DNA from: Spongospora subterranea f. sp. subterranea
Taxonomy: Eukaryota; Endomyxa: Phytomyxea; Phytomyxea; Plasmodiophorida
Reading direction: 5' to 3'
Length of the DNA stretch: 51,704 nucleotides
Assembly (NCBI GenBank): GCA_049724395.1
Contig: JAUGWO010000240.1
Span: 1-51,704 of the forward strand
Of this stretch, positions 1-12,059 are shown piece by piece. The position numbers and the translations under genes were made by a program. Position 1 is the stretch's first letter; every line of letters begins with the position of its first letter. Below the pieces are notes generated by a model that was given only the letters and a program-made list of their open reading frames with translations, ran no database searches and was not told the origin of the DNA.

Positions 1-109
1 CTCTAACTACCATCTCTATACTTCTATAACTTACCACCTCTAACTTTTGTCGCTAACCTCCCTGCCTCTCCTCTCACCTAACTAACAGCTAACTTAACCT
101 CTCTCGAAC

Positions 110-1450
110 GTGACACCCTCTTTACCGCAAATCCGACGATCCGCCATGACGAATGGGGACACGATTACAACTCGGCAGACCACCACCGCAGAGCAGCTCG
201 CGGAAGTTGCACGACAACTGGCAGAATCGCGGGAACAACTTAATACCTATCAGCGGTCAACAAACGACAGGTTCAATCAACTAGTCGATCAACTCTCCAC
301 ATTCCTGGCGACAGCGACATCACCTTCCTCAATCCTCGCCAGTCCCGCCGAAGACACCCAGCCCCAGTCCTCAATTCCTACCCCATCGCTCCCTCAGGGA
401 AAGGATCCCAAGCTGAAAATGCCAGAAGCTTACGCAGGAGATAGAGTCATGTTTCGGCATTGGTTAGGCCAAGTGCAACAGTTTCTAACAGCACAGCCGC
501 TGACATATTCCAACGACACTCAACGTATTGCGTTAATCTGTTCGTTGCTTACCGGGCAAGCACGGGCCTGGCTGACACCGTTTTATGGAGCTCCTGGCCC
601 CATACTGACCGATCTCAATGCATTCATCACGGCATTCACCATTGCCTTTGACGATCCCGACCGGGCTGGCAAAGCTGCTGATTCCCTGCGCCGGCTGAGG
701 ATGGGATCTGACCTTGGAAAATACTGCAATGATTTCCGGTTACTGTCGCAAGACGTTGACTGGACTCAATCGACGCTGATCCACCAATTCCGTCAAGGAC
801 TTCCACATGATCTCCAACGGATGCTCATATTGTCGGAAGGTACGGGAAACCCGTTCGTGTCCTTGGACCAACTAGTGACCACCGCGACGTCGTTCAACTC
901 AAAGATGGAAGCCATTCGAACCGGCCCCCCATCCCATCCTCCCCTTCCGACCCAACACCATCCGGCCCAGTCCCACACTCCTCAACAGCAACGAAGCGGT
1001 CCACGCGGTCCCATTACAGATGAAGAGAAAAATCGTCGACGGCGCCTCGGGTTGTGCCCTTACTGTGGAGGCTCTCATTCGATTGAGCATTGCCCTGCGA
1101 TAGCACGGAAAGACCAATACAACGCTTCAAATTCGATTTACGCTCGGTTTTCGTCGGCTTGTACGTTTCCGTTCTCCATTTTGTCTCCAGACGGTGTTGC
1201 GATTCACAGTAGTACTGATCTGTTATTGGATAGCGGGGCTTGCACAAATTTAATGGACGCCGCATTCGCTACCAAGGTCGTGAGTTCGATCACAGCATTT
1301 TGGGGTCACTCGCGGCTTACATGTAACGGCATGGGGTTTGCCTTATATACCTTTCGTGGTCAGACTTCCCCGCCTGACTGGATTGTTTCGTCTTCTTCCT
1401 TCTCTCTCAACTGTCTTATATCGTTTCTATGCTCACCAGTCAGAGGATAA
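110..1450 (+). pseudogene. Ty3/gypsy gag with start of protease (fossil)
   Basis: The reading frame has the layout of a Ty3/gypsy Gag. It has a polar coiled N-terminus (about residues 25-70), a Pro/Ser-rich linker, and a capsid-like retrotrans_gag region (about residues 100-270, with the motifs FRHWLGQVQQF and ARAWLTPF). A basic stretch follows, then one CCHC zinc knuckle near residue 316 (CPYCGGSHSIEHC). Further on is the aspartic protease signature LLLDSGACTNLMD. Almost no pol follows before an LTR-like sequence, so this is an incomplete copy. Family assignment is from motifs and is secure; its age cannot be judged from one copy. Confidence 0.85.
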
Positions 1451-1509
1451 TCTAGGAAGTCGCACGGGGGCTGGAAGGTCATGGGGGTCGCTCCTAAACA
1501 GGGGGATAC

Positions 1510-1626
1510 TGTCATGATCCAAAAGTCTTAGGTATATAAGGACCCGAGAATGATGGCCATGTGCCATCATAGTACCTTTTGGGTCAGTTGGTAACTGTGT
1601 ATCTCGGGCGCAGTTCCTAACATTAT
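1510..1626 (+). repeat. LTR-like end of the gypsy fossil
   Basis: A purine tract (AAACAGGGGGATAC) is followed by TGTCATGATCC and the sequence ends GTTCCTAACA, so the unit starts TG and ends CA as LTRs do. A TATA-like GGTATATAAGG lies inside. The last ~55 bases recur in both arms of the palindrome at 7755-8069, which supports 1626 as the true end. The left boundary is inferred from the purine tract. Confidence 0.55.
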
Positions 1627-1897
1627 ACACATCTAGAGGGCTCAAACCATCCCCAGTTGATATGAGGAAGCCTCACTTTCTCCACGACCGATACTTCATC
1701 CGACATTCATTCGTGGCGTCACTTGCAAAGTCTTTCTGCTGGATCTCTTGGTCAGGTTTTCTTTATTGAGCAATCCATACACTTCAGGTCTCAACATCAG
1801 TAACTTAGAAACAGACAACATTCTGTCTTAGGTAACCGCTTGTTCACATACAACTGAATAAAAAACTGAGTAGATCATTACCAGAGGAGAAAAAAAT

Positions 1898-2042
1898 TGA
1901 ACGAAATCATGCACAGCATCTTGGGCTTTGGCGACAGTTTTCTGTTTGCTGCCGATATCGCTTTATCGCATTGCAAAAGATGATTTCGGCAGCGAACAGA
2001 AAACTGTCGCCGAAGCCCAAGATGTTGTGCATGATTTCGTGT
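1898..2042. repeat. Long hairpin (about 60-bp arms)
   Basis: Arms of about 60 bp at 1898-1959 and 1983-2042 are reverse complements with only a few mismatches, separated by about 23 bp. Both arms contain ATCATGCACA(G/A)CATCTTGGGCTT. Read on the minus strand, the right arm gives a peptide containing IMHNILGFGDS, which resembles MHRILGYGDD in the inverted-repeat ORF near 40.8 kb. It may be an inverted duplication of a piece of that repeat family. Confidence 0.75.
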
Positions 2043-3122
2043 GATTTTTCTTCATCTTCCTCTGGTTGACCTGACGCTTTGAAATTTTGTGGTTGTTCTG
2101 AAGTCGGGATTCTGCCGGAACCGGAGCTCGTATGCCGATCTGCTGTCAACGACTCGAAGCATTGAACGATCGAGGGAAATTAGAGCAGTTTCACCGATGG
2201 ATGATCTGCGTTAAGATTCCTGTTGCCATTGCCTCGTTGAAAATGGCGGCTGCCGCATGCTTCAATGAATACGGGACCCTTACTTAGGATCAGGATCGTA
2301 GTTTCCCTTTCGTCCAATTTACAGGATTGGTTTCGAGCTGTTTCGCCATGCTCTTGATGCTATACAAATTGCGGTCATTGTCGAAAGATCTTCAACTTGT
2401 AGCCCTTGAGCTCCATCCAGCGACGTTGAATTTCGCTTTCTTGACTCGCTTTCTTGGTAAAATTATATTACGCTCCACGCCTCGCTTGGCGAGCGCTTTC
2501 CCCCAATCTTGACCTTCATGCGGCGATCGATTTACTTCACGATCTACGTCATCGCCAGATTAGACCGCTGGTTGTCATCCGCGTTCTGATCACGCGTTCT
2601 GGTCAGATCTGGCAGAGTTCCGATCCCTCAATGATGGATCATGACGAAGTAGCTGTCAGCCGCCAGTACCAATTCCCACGACATCATCAACCAGCTGTCG
2701 TCCGATAGATAACCTTCTGCAGGTAAACTTCCCCAGCGCTGAATGCACGATCGCGATCTGCGTGTTCTCCCTCTCTGGGCCCAAATACTCTTTTCATAAA
2801 GAGAAGCCGACGATGCTCGAAGAGATAGAGCATTCTTCCCCCAATGCAATCATGGAAGGGCTGTGGCCTGTGGAACAGAAAAAGGTCACTTGTGTTTTGA
2901 GTTGGCACCTGATTAATGGGGATAGTATAACTGGCGATACCATTCCATACAGTACTCATCCCCTATTATTATACTTCTCACAGTAGCCGTTTACCGTTTG
3001 GCGCACTGGCGTCTGGCGCTACACCAACAGGATCGATATCGGACCATGATGGAAACATTTGATGAACAGAAGAGGGTTCATTTTGATATTGGCGTTGTTT
3101 GGAGCAATTAGAGTTGGAGGAC
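2043..3122. other. No recognised gene
   Basis: Only short overlapping frames are present on both strands. I see no domain, repeat or spliced model that I can support here. A possible 5' exon of the ORF at 3123 (ATG near 3047) cannot be joined to it convincingly. Confidence 0.4.
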
Positions 3123-3809
3123 ATGATCAATAATCCTGGGGAAAGGGACTCCACGACAAGTACAGAGACGTCACTACTAGATGGGCCATTGGACGATAAA
3201 TATCAGGACCTGATCAATGAAGGGCGGACCGCCCTGGAAAAGGTGAAAATTGCCAATGAATGGAAGATCATTATTTCATACGAGACGATGAGGGTAATTG
3301 ACCTGATCAAACAGAGATGTTCGCTATCGTACCTCAAGGACGAACTCTATAATCTCACTTTAGCAGCAACATGTGATTATGGGCCGGTTATTGAAACCAG
3401 CATTAAACGCTTGGTTTCCAGTGTACTTGGTGAGATGAAAAGTATTGCGACAGAAGACAAACAACGAGAAGGGTTGATGAACTCATTGCAATCGATTGAC
3501 CAATATTTGAAAAATAGCAGTTCCGTCGCCGATGTCCGATCAAGCCTCACTTCTGTGTGCTGTTTCTACAAATTAAATGATCAGGTCATCAATGTCCTCA
3601 GCATAGTGAATTCAGAGCTCAACAGATCGGTCGGGCGCTCATTCAAGGATTCGGAAGTGTTTTGGAATGTTATTCACGAGCTGACGGCAGTCGTCGTGAG
3701 CAGTGGCAAATATCTAGACCAGTTCACAACAACTGGATTCGCTCTTGTTGTGGCTCTGTTGCGATATTTCTTGAACATGGTGACAACCGACCTGAAACCC
3801 GTTCAATAA
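3123..3809 (+). CDS. Hypothetical helical protein
   Basis: The first in-frame ATG (MINNPGERDSTTS) opens a 228-residue frame that ends at TAA after TDLKPVQ. The frame also stays open a little upstream without an ATG, so a short upstream exon is possible. The product has an acidic, Ser/Thr-rich N-terminus. The rest is predicted by eye to be mostly helical, with regular hydrophobic spacing (for example LIKQRCSLSYLKDELYNL and SIKRLVSSVLGEMKSI) and a more hydrophobic C-terminal segment (GFALVVALLRYFLNMV). I do not recognise a family. The codon use is even and the frame is far longer than nearby noise frames, so a real gene or exon is likely. Confidence 0.5.
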   Translation: MINNPGERDSTTSTETSLLDGPLDDKYQDLINEGRTALEKVKIANEWKIIISYETMRVIDLIKQRCSLSYLKDELYNLTLAATCDYGPVIETSIKRLVSSVLGEMKSIATEDKQREGLMNSLQSIDQYLKNSSSVADVRSSLTSVCCFYKLNDQVINVLSIVNSELNRSVGRSFKDSEVFWNVIHELTAVVVSSGKYLDQFTTTGFALVVALLRYFLNMVTTDLKPVQ

Positions 3810-6250
3810 TATCATAAAATAGAATTGGACGATTAGGTCCAGAGCCGCAATATCACAATACCATCGTTATCGCTGGGTTTTGTCTCGACTCGATCATCAG
3901 GAGCTGGTTCGTCGAGAGATGTGCCCAGCCACTGTACTTAGCTTATTGACCTTGGATTGATACTTCGACCTGGACCGGGATGCATCATGGCTCAATCAGA
4001 TCCACGATTTGACTAAGCAAGTCCTTCTTCGCAGTGTCCTTTGAACATGTTGGTGCGTCTGAACCACTTCGTGCAGTTAAGTTTACCAGACGAAAGAGAG
4101 CATATTTTATGGGCTTTACACGTTTACAAGTGTAAAATTCAGAAACGGTTTCTGCCCGGTTATTCAGAGTGTCTGAAAAAACATACAGATAAGTCGAATT
4201 GGAGGGACATAATTGTGGTGTGGTTCAACATATCTTTCGAACGTGGTTTTTGTGAAATCTCATGTTTTTTGTCACTGTTATTGGTGTAGCGAACTGATTC
4301 CATTGGTTAATTCACAATCTGAGTACAATACACAAGTAATGGATGTGACGACAGATTTGCCAACTGCTGCATCGTAGCAGAGATCTGGGGAAACCTCGCG
4401 GTAATACAGCTGCTCGATTTCACAGAGTCGATCGCAACAGTTTGGAGTCAGTTTGGCTGGGAATTGTGCAGGCATCGTCCTGAGCAATTGTGAATACGTA
4501 TCTTCTTGCTTTGAAGAGAATACACGCCAGTAAGGTCGAGCATGTTCGAACATCTCCATTGATCACATGTCATGGTCACATTCTCTTGATAATAAGGGAC
4601 ACTTTGGGAACGATGAGACACCCTCATCATTCAGATTACCTCTTCATAGCACAGCCATCCACCCTCGTTTCAGTCTCACCTTCCTCGTCTCCGCTGTCGG
4701 CTCCGTTCTCTTCTCTGCTATCGGCGTTGATCTCGCCTCTGCCTCGACCCCTAACATGGGGGGTCTATACCCTGAACCTGACAACAGCTTGGCGTCCTGA
4801 AACTACCTTCCCCTCTTTAGATCCTAAACTTGGCTTGTCCGCATATCTGCGATGGAACGACTCACGTAGACGGGGAAGTTTTCGCTGTCAGGACGCTCGC
4901 AGGAATCCAGGACGCTCCGAAGGAAGATATCCTTCCCAATGGACGAGGTATTAAAGCTGGTTCCGATAATTCTGGAGTCAATAACGTCGCAAACGATGAA
5001 TAGGGGCTGCGGAGACTCGTCTGGGAGAAATTATGAGGTTCGGTACTGCAATTACCACCTCTGGGTTGTTCGAGAAACCCGATGTAGTTGAGGATGGCTT
5101 GATCAACATCGGCTCAGTTCTCTGGATCAGTATCGGCACCAGCTGGTGGGTTTCATGGAGTGGTGATTGTGACAGAACTCAACAATGTCCTTGGCGATGG
5201 TGACGAGACGGTCCCAGTGAAGCCCAATAGGAAAGATGCCAAACCTCAGCCCCCGATCAGCTATGATGACCAGATGCGGACAGGAACCTGATTTACACTA
5301 CTTCAACGAAGGAAGAACTGTGATGGATACTGATCGCATGGACAATCTTCGATCTCAGCTCAAGACCTGCAGAAAGAAAGAGTTTTAGAGGTCGATGATC
5401 GGGAAGACAGCAGTAAACAAAGATTGACAACAGAAATTGGTGTATTTGAATGGATTTTGAGTGATGGCTGAAATAGCAGTCTTGTCTAGGTCAATCAATA
5501 GGTGATCCAGAACATAACGGTATACGTTTGCAAACCCGTTCGCGGCCAAGTCAATAAACTTTATCATATCGTCGAAGACCTTTCTTTCTAACTTGATGTG
5601 TTCGAATAAGATCAATATTCATTTCAGAAATGTGGTCTAGGTCACCTTTGCAATCGATTGAATCGGTGAAGAAACTTGATATATATATATACAGCATAGC
5701 CGATGGCAATCACGTCTAGCGCTAATTCTAACACAAACACACGCGATTGCTCCAGAATCGATCACGCATGGGGCTGGTTCAGTGCTTGAATTGATATCCG
5801 CATCGAAGCCCACGGCACATTGGCACTTTGGCAATTTTGAACCTCGTAGCAGGTCGTCAAGGAGAACACGGAATTGACGGCTCAATGGATTCATGATAAA
5901 AAACAATCGAACGACACTCAAGGGATATAAACTCGAACATCTTGCCAAGTTCAAACTCGGATCTTGCATTTTTCGAAAAATCGTCGGGCACCTCACACTG
6001 CCTTGTCACTGGCTGGAACAAATTCCCAACATCCAATGATACTACGTATGAACACGAAACAAAACGAAAAAATACAATCTGATGTATATTTTCGCGATTC
6101 TTTCAAAAGCAACTTGATGCTGAACTTCTTTTGACATCACAATTCGAGTTTCTCCTCGAAGATATCTGCAGCTTCCTGAAAATCATCGTGAATATCTGAT
6201 GCGCCAGGGTCTTCATCTAAGCACAGGACAAGATGAGCTCGAGACGGATT
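3810..6250. other. No firmly supported gene; weak exon-like frames
   Basis: Frames at 4041-4289 (+), 4490-4954 (+), 5385-5615 (-) and 5637-5996 (-) look partly protein-like. The 5385-5615 frame, for instance, has an amphipathic stretch VFDDMIKFIDLAANGFA. I could not join them into a spliced gene or match a domain. A short AT microsatellite (ATATATATATA) lies at about 5680-5692. Confidence 0.35.
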
Positions 6251-6788
6251 CTATCTGGATGAATGGGGTTGCATACTTAAATTGCCCATCTCCATTAGCA
6301 TCTTCAAGTTGGCAGGGTTGGACGCGAATAACTGCAACTTTTGCATCTGCTCTGGGGACAGGAGATCGGATGGTTCTGACCAAACCAAATTCAGTAATCC
6401 CCGAATTAGTGACAATGACCGAATCGGCAAACAAAGTAACCATGTTAAACAGACAGAAACCAGATTAAGCGTTGCATGCAAATGTTTGTTGCTCAGTTCA
6501 TAATCGAAAATATAGACGTACTCTGCCCAGAAAATTCCTCTCCAACGTCCACGGGTCCAAGGTCCTTAAAAAATGCCAGCAATTCCTCTGGCAGCTGCAT
6601 ATCTTCGAGATCCGACACGTCGACCGATCTCCGTCCTGATTGCAAAAGACGCCTTAGTCGGAAAACGAAAACAGGAGCGATGATCGGGGCAAACCTGTAG
6701 ATGGAATCGGGTCATCCACTTTTAGTGAAAGAACACTGACGGTCAATATAGATACGATCAGGACACAATTGATAGCCAAAGGGTTCAT
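6251..6788 (-). CDS. Small secreted protein, three exons
   Basis: Exons on the minus strand are 6788-6695, 6635-6522 and 6375-6251; both introns are phase 1 with GT...AG ends (donors GTTTGC and GTACGT, acceptors AATCAG and GGTCAG). The exon lengths (94, 114, 125) close to a 110-residue protein. Exon 1 encodes a typical signal peptide, MNPLAINCVLIVSILTVSVL, with likely cleavage soon after. The mature part is acidic and helical (DLEDMQLPEELLAFFKDLG, then LLSPEQMQKLQLFASNPANL) and has no cysteines. I know no family for it. The signal-peptide-on-exon-1, phase-1-intron layout matches the gene at 16102-16605. Secretion is inferred from the leader only. Confidence 0.7.
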
Positions 6789-7754
6789 GTTGCCGAGTAT
6801 TTCCGTATTGAATTCGACCCGATTTGCAGTCTGTCCAGTAAATTTGTGCCGTGAGACCGGTACAGTACCACAATCACACAGGGGCAGAAACTGCGGGAGG
6901 CCAGTAACAGCAACTGCGGGAGACTGGTGTAACAGAGCCCGCAAGTGAGTTGAAGGCGATGATGCGCAGTCAACATAATAAGTACATACAGTTACCGACA
7001 CGCTAACTCAGAAAAAAAAATTGTGAGCCAGAAAAGTCCGTGGTTAATCGGCGCATCCCCACTACAACTATGAGTGAACCAATCAAACGACCCGGAAGTT
7101 TATGTAGTTACAGGACATTTTTGAAACCTCTATGATGAACAACAACCCGACAAATAATAATGGTGAGCGCAGTTACATAATGTGCGTCGTTGCGCAATGT
7201 TATGGCGTCAGTGGGTGCCGAACTTACCTACCCACTTTCATTGAACAAATTTTCGTCGATCGCCTTGACCCGATTCTTTCACTCCTACCGAATGGCTAGG
7301 CCAAAGAATAACACAGTCAATTATCGAAAGCTCGCTGCTTGCTTCTGAGCATGCTGCTATAATAAGGCGAAACAGTTAATATTGAACCCGATTCAAGTTT
7401 CTGCGATTGCTGAAGATTCGGAAGATTGAGTAATTATCCTCGAAAATTCAAGTGAAAAAACGCAACTTCCGGAATGGAGTTGATTGATATGTTGGAAGAA
7501 GGTGCCGGCTCTCATCTCCGATTGCCGTATCTTAAAGACAGTCGGATGACGACAAGAACAGGAACGGCCTCATGCAGTGGTTAAAGATTACAAATTATCT
7601 ACCACGTGATGATCCACTTCATATCACTTCAGAGCAGAACATTCGTGAAGTTTTGTTGACAAATTGAAAGCGCTAATCGAACTGCGTCCGAATCGCAACC
7701 TGAAACATCGCCATAAATGTAATGATCCTCAAAGACATTCGGATCATAGGCAGT
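6789..7754. other. No recognised gene
   Basis: Upstream side of the 6251-6788 gene plus AT-rich spacer; it must hold that gene's promoter, but I see no clear core element. No reading frame here is convincing. Confidence 0.4.
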
Positions 7755-8069
7755 TGTTAGGAACTACGCCCGAGATACACAGTTATTACCAACTGACCCA
7801 AAAGGTACTAGATGTGTTCAATACCGTGTCGTAGTCGACAACGATGCGAAATGAGAGTGGACGACGTCGCACAGATTGAAAGGAACAACGGTGTGTGGGT
7901 CTCCACCACCGGCAAAGGTTGCCACAAGCCACACACCGTTGTTCCGTTCAATCTGTGCGACGTCGTCCACTCTCATTTCGCATCGTTGTCGACTACGACA
8001 CGGTATTGAACACACCTAGTACCTTTTGAGTCAGTTGGCAATTGGGTATCTCGGGCACAGTTCCTAACA
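7755..8069. mobile_element. Palindromic foldback element with LTR-type ends (fossil)
   Basis: The 315-bp unit starts TGTTAGGAAC and ends GTTCCTAACA. It is flanked on both sides by GCAGT, a 5-bp repeat of the size left by LTR-element integration. The two halves are near-perfect reverse complements of about 140 bp, meeting at a short unpaired centre near 7900-7925. The outer ~55 bp of each arm match the LTR-like tail at 1571-1626. It therefore looks like two gypsy LTR tails joined head to head and moved as a unit, or a foldback element that captured those ends. Confidence 0.7.
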
Positions 8070-8819
8070 GCAGTTGCCTCGATATTGGGCTCCAGGAGTA
8101 AACAATGAAAAAAGCGATGCAATCTGGAGTCCTTCGGAAGATCAAGCTCATAGGTAACCTGGTTAATTATTCAAACAAAAACAAAAGGGCCGAACCGCTT
8201 TTCAGAGAGTTTATCACAAGGCCTTTGAGAAGGAATCGAATTGCGAATCAACCACACTTTATCGCCGATGCTAAATTCCGGATGTGGTATGTTCTATGGA
8301 TGTTTTGTTAAGGCAAGGTTTCACACATATGCAGCTGGCTGATTACACGGCCCGCTAATCGGATTTCTGCAATTTTGCAGAATGATTGACAACATTCAAA
8401 GGCGGAATTTGATTTCTACTTGGCCATCGCATTCTGTCATATTATCTCTGGCCATGTCCGTCGCCAGCTGCATCTGTTTGAGATCTTTCCTAAGAAAATC
8501 AAGGTCCTAAATGTTTTGGCCATCACTTTGCCGAGAAAATTAAAACCAAACCATCCATAAAAACCATATCCGCTAATGTTTAGGGTTCATTCAACTGATG
8601 TACTTACCTGCATCCCCTTCAACTAGATTTCTGGTATGTTTGACGTATTAATAATTGTATTCCTGATATGGCAAACTCGCACGAGGGAAGAAGTCTTCTT
8701 GGCCACATTGAAGAGTGATCATTTATAAAAGCAAATCGAAATTGAAATGCTGAATAATACAGTATTTTTCAAATCTCTTACCACCGTCTGCTGATGCTAA
8801 TTCACATTATTCCTGCAAT
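8070..8819. other. No recognised gene
   Basis: A 68-residue basic frame at 8105-8311 (+) has no recognisable motif. The rest is AT-rich, without repeats that I could see. Confidence 0.35.
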
Positions 8820-9366
8820 CTCAATAAGCTTGCGGTATGATGAACATGGTCGGCCCGAATGGTGACAGCTTGAACTCTTCCTTGCTGCAAATCGAATCAA
8901 AGCAAGGATAACTCTCTGATTCGTGTCGAATCTTTTCCACAAAGTGTCGCAAGTTAGAATTTGCGTTGGGAAACATGTCATTGCATCTTTTATTATGGGA
9001 CTCAATAGGGCTGTTCGTCCAGTTGATCAACAACACTTCGGATTCAATGAAGCGGCTAAAGTCAGAAATTATGGTAGGGTTCGATAACAGCACGTGTTTC
9101 CTGCAATAACAACTTGACATACGCGAAACCATGAGCTGAGATCTCATCGTGTGGGATATGGGTCAAAACATCAATAGCTTCAGGCTGAACGTAAGTTTAT
9201 GGACAGCATCGACGTGAAAGTTTCGCTTAAGCAATTTTCTACGAATGGCTTGTTTCCAGTGGAAAAAACATCCAACAACAGATGCTAACGGATAAACATC
9301 TTGCACACTCGAAAATCCTCGATCAGCACGGTGGTCCATGGTCGTGTCGGAATACGTTGACGTCAT
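8820..9366 (-). pseudogene. Mutator-like (MULE) transposase remnant
   Basis: Two adjacent minus-strand frames carry features of the MULE transposase core. The upstream one (9366-9163) has VYPLASVVGCFFHWKQAIRR, matching the family's GC-x-FHxxQAxxRK block. The downstream one (9147-8821) has INWTNSPIESHNKRCNDMF followed by LRHFVEKIRHE, matching the later WxRTNNxxEGxHxxLN...LxxFIxxLxxE region. Stops separate the pieces, and the N-terminal DNA-binding part and the terminal repeats are not visible, so this is a dead fragment of a DNA transposon. The call rests on motif order only. Confidence 0.6.
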
Positions 9367-9989
9367 TGATCACCGTGCGGGGTGTCCATCATCTTCTCAA
9401 CCCGATGCGGTATCGCCAAGAGCCCAGTATCAGATTTTACAGCGACGCGACCAGGTCCTGGGGCACAGCATACTCCTTAATCAGAAAAGGACCAGCTCGA
9501 GGTGACTCGATTTCACCTGCCCTGGGGGGACTGCATTCGAGCAGGTCAAGTAGCAATACTGTATTGGGGATTCCGTTTCAATATCTGCAATTTCCTAAAT
9601 TCTAGTGATGACGTCCGAATTCGACGTTGAACTGGCCCATTTTGAGATGCATTTTCGTAAGTAGTTTCCAATTGTTCACAATGCCCTCAAACTTCGAAAT
9701 GTGATAACAAACCAAAATTCGACGACCGCCCTCAAGAATGTCCCATCGAGCGTTAACCGAGAATCTGAACCCAATATCGAATCTGGATAGCTGTATTTTT
9801 GGCGACCGTTAGACATAAATCATGCTGGTTAATCAAAGATGAAATGGATTCGAGCATTACGAACGAAAATCATCTTGATTTGGCCAGTTCAACGTCAAGA
9901 CGGAACCAGATAAAGTCGACCCGGTGACGCAAAACCGCATTTAGAAGTGCACACAAGCATTTCGTGTGCATGAAGGACTGTTTGATCAC
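9367..9989. other. No recognised gene
   Basis: Short frames on both strands without domain signals. This stretch separates the MULE remnant from the gypsy integrase fossil and may hold more of either, too decayed to recognise. Confidence 0.3.
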
Positions 9990-10960
9990 GCAAGGCGTTG
10001 GCAGTGCCGACAGTCGCCTGTCAAGGTGCTGTTCTAGAGCAATTTCATTTCGAAAAATACGGTCACATCGATGGTGGGAGGGAATGCGGCTTTTTGCGAT
10101 TCGTGATGTCGAATCATGTGATCGTCGCGATTCCGACAAAGTTGTACCGAAAGTCACCCGCAGGGTTGATACTTCTGCTATCAACTAAAATGAAACTGTT
10201 GAGTTCAATCTCGTTGGAATACATAGTCAAGTTGCCGAAGTCTAATGGTTTCGATTCCCTTCTGGTCGTAGTCGATCGATTACAGTCAAGATGGCTCACT
10301 TCATCCCCTACCATGAGTCGATCACGTCGCCGGAACTGCCTGACGTCATCCATCGTCAAGTGTGTTCCGATTGCACTCTCGCCCACAAATGTGATTGCGA
10401 AATTTTGGAAAAATCAACTATAGAAACTGCACGTTCAGCGGAAGTTATCATCATTTCAACACCTATCAATTGTTGAAACGATATTTGCACAGGTTGTACT
10501 TCGCATCAGCAAAACGACCCGGAGGAAATGGGTCAAGTTGGCAAAAGATCCAGTAAACCAATACCGAACATTCATCAACTTCCCTTACACCATTCTTCGT
10601 TTATTATCATCGCACCATTCACGTATTATCTCGGGCGATCACGCAGCAACATCCATCCTCAGACGAACGGGCATTGCACCTGGAGAATTGCCGATGTTTT
10701 TCCTGCAGTCGCAGCTGGGTCGTGCGATCAGCGCCAAGGACAACTTCGCCGCTCAAAAGCTGCTGTCGGTGTGATAACAACCAGGGATGGTTGACCTCAA
10801 GGCAAAAAGTCCTCTTGCCAGCCAACCCTACAAGACCTGGTATCGCCTTCGGCCCATCAGGCCACCGCGCCGGTTGCCGGGTCGGGTGAAACAGGATTAC
10901 GTCCTGAATCTACAATTGAGAAGAGGCCCTCGTTAAGTCGAACACTAACTTACAATGGGA
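9990..10960 (+). pseudogene. Ty3/gypsy integrase fossil
   Basis: Translations in this stretch give pieces of a gypsy integrase in order. They are an H2C2-like zinc region (FHFEKYGHIDGG), the start of the catalytic core (SLEYIVKLPKSNGFDSLLVV, then MAHFIPYHESITSPEL) and later core-tail pieces (PVNQYRTFINFP, then a C-terminal basic segment). The element is old and broken in many places. No LTRs can be tied to it. Confidence 0.75.
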
Positions 10961-12059
10961 CGTCCATTTGCAGTTGTTGGAGCGATTGAAATATCTCTGA
11001 TGGACATTCCCGTCAGATTTTGGGAGTATCAATTTAGTTGATCTTTCAGTTCCCTGGAGGCGCTTTGAAACCTTAACATTATGCAATCTCTGTAATTTGA
11101 GTTGCCGATCGCCTTCTGAAGCCATGATGAGGTATCGCATTTTTTTAGCGATTTGCTTTTCTTGGAATTGCTCTCCATGATTTCTCTGGAGCATTTATTG
11201 ATTGCGTCCAATAAGGTGCAACCTTTGTGTGCTGTGACTTTGACATTGTGGAAATCAAATAACGGTTCAAAGTTATTTTAAAATAGCTCCACTTCTCGTG
11301 AGCATGACGGGTTATGCCCATGCAATACCAGATATCGTCTTTGTTGGTTGTTTTGTCAAGCATCCAATTCCTATCTCTGAAAAGATATTTCAGATTTGAA
11401 CGAATTACAGCTCCAGGGATAGCCCGCTTTTAAGAGTTTTTCTTAAAGTCGCCGTTGTTGACTCAATGCTTTTTCAGTTTGACAAGCTCTCAGGATACGG
11501 ACCAGCTGCTTTTTGTCAGCTCGGGCTTGTATGATGCATCAGCCAAAGCTCAGGGTGATCAGGATCGCAATCCGGAACACCCAGGACTAAGTTCAGGACA
11601 ATACATGAAACCACACATTCCTACATGCAGCGATATCAGAAATCATGAACCATCTAGCAGCACACATCAGCAAAAGTGGCAACATTAAATATCGCCTTTG
11701 TAAACCGAAAACTTGTGCCAATTAACACAAAGTGGATCCTTTAACAGAAATTGTAGACACTAGAGCAAATCTGAATACAATACAACGGAAACTGTGATAA
11801 AACAGACCAGAGGATGAAAATAATTTCATGAAGTGCTCCGCTCCAGCAAAGCCATAAATACGAATTCGGAGTTCTTCGGAATCGCCTAAATCTAGGAATT
11901 GATCTATAGTTTAGGGTTCAGTTTGATTCGATCGTCCTAAACTTGGTTTCGAGAGCATTGTCATTCTTGGGATGAGCTAAGGTGGCAATAATCTGACCAA
12001 GCTTGGGACGAACGGAAGGCAGACTTGTGTTCACGAGTCTACCTCATAGATATTGCAGT
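10961..12059. other. No firmly supported gene
   Basis: The frame at 11455-11688 (+) has a polar, proline/serine-rich, gag-like composition. The segment near 11735-11790 reads like a decayed retroelement protease, which suggests more gypsy debris. Neither is strong enough to annotate. Confidence 0.3.

Noticed and set aside
4490-4954. 154-codon ORF with Ser/Pro-rich hydrophobic stretch
   Set aside because: Composition looks partly like a secreted protein, but there is no convincing leader at the start, no intron model and no motif. Left as unresolved.
7818-8015. Two mirror 65-codon ORFs on opposite strands with almost the same protein
   Set aside because: They arise because the sequence is a palindrome; both strands read the same arms. 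Not treated as genes.
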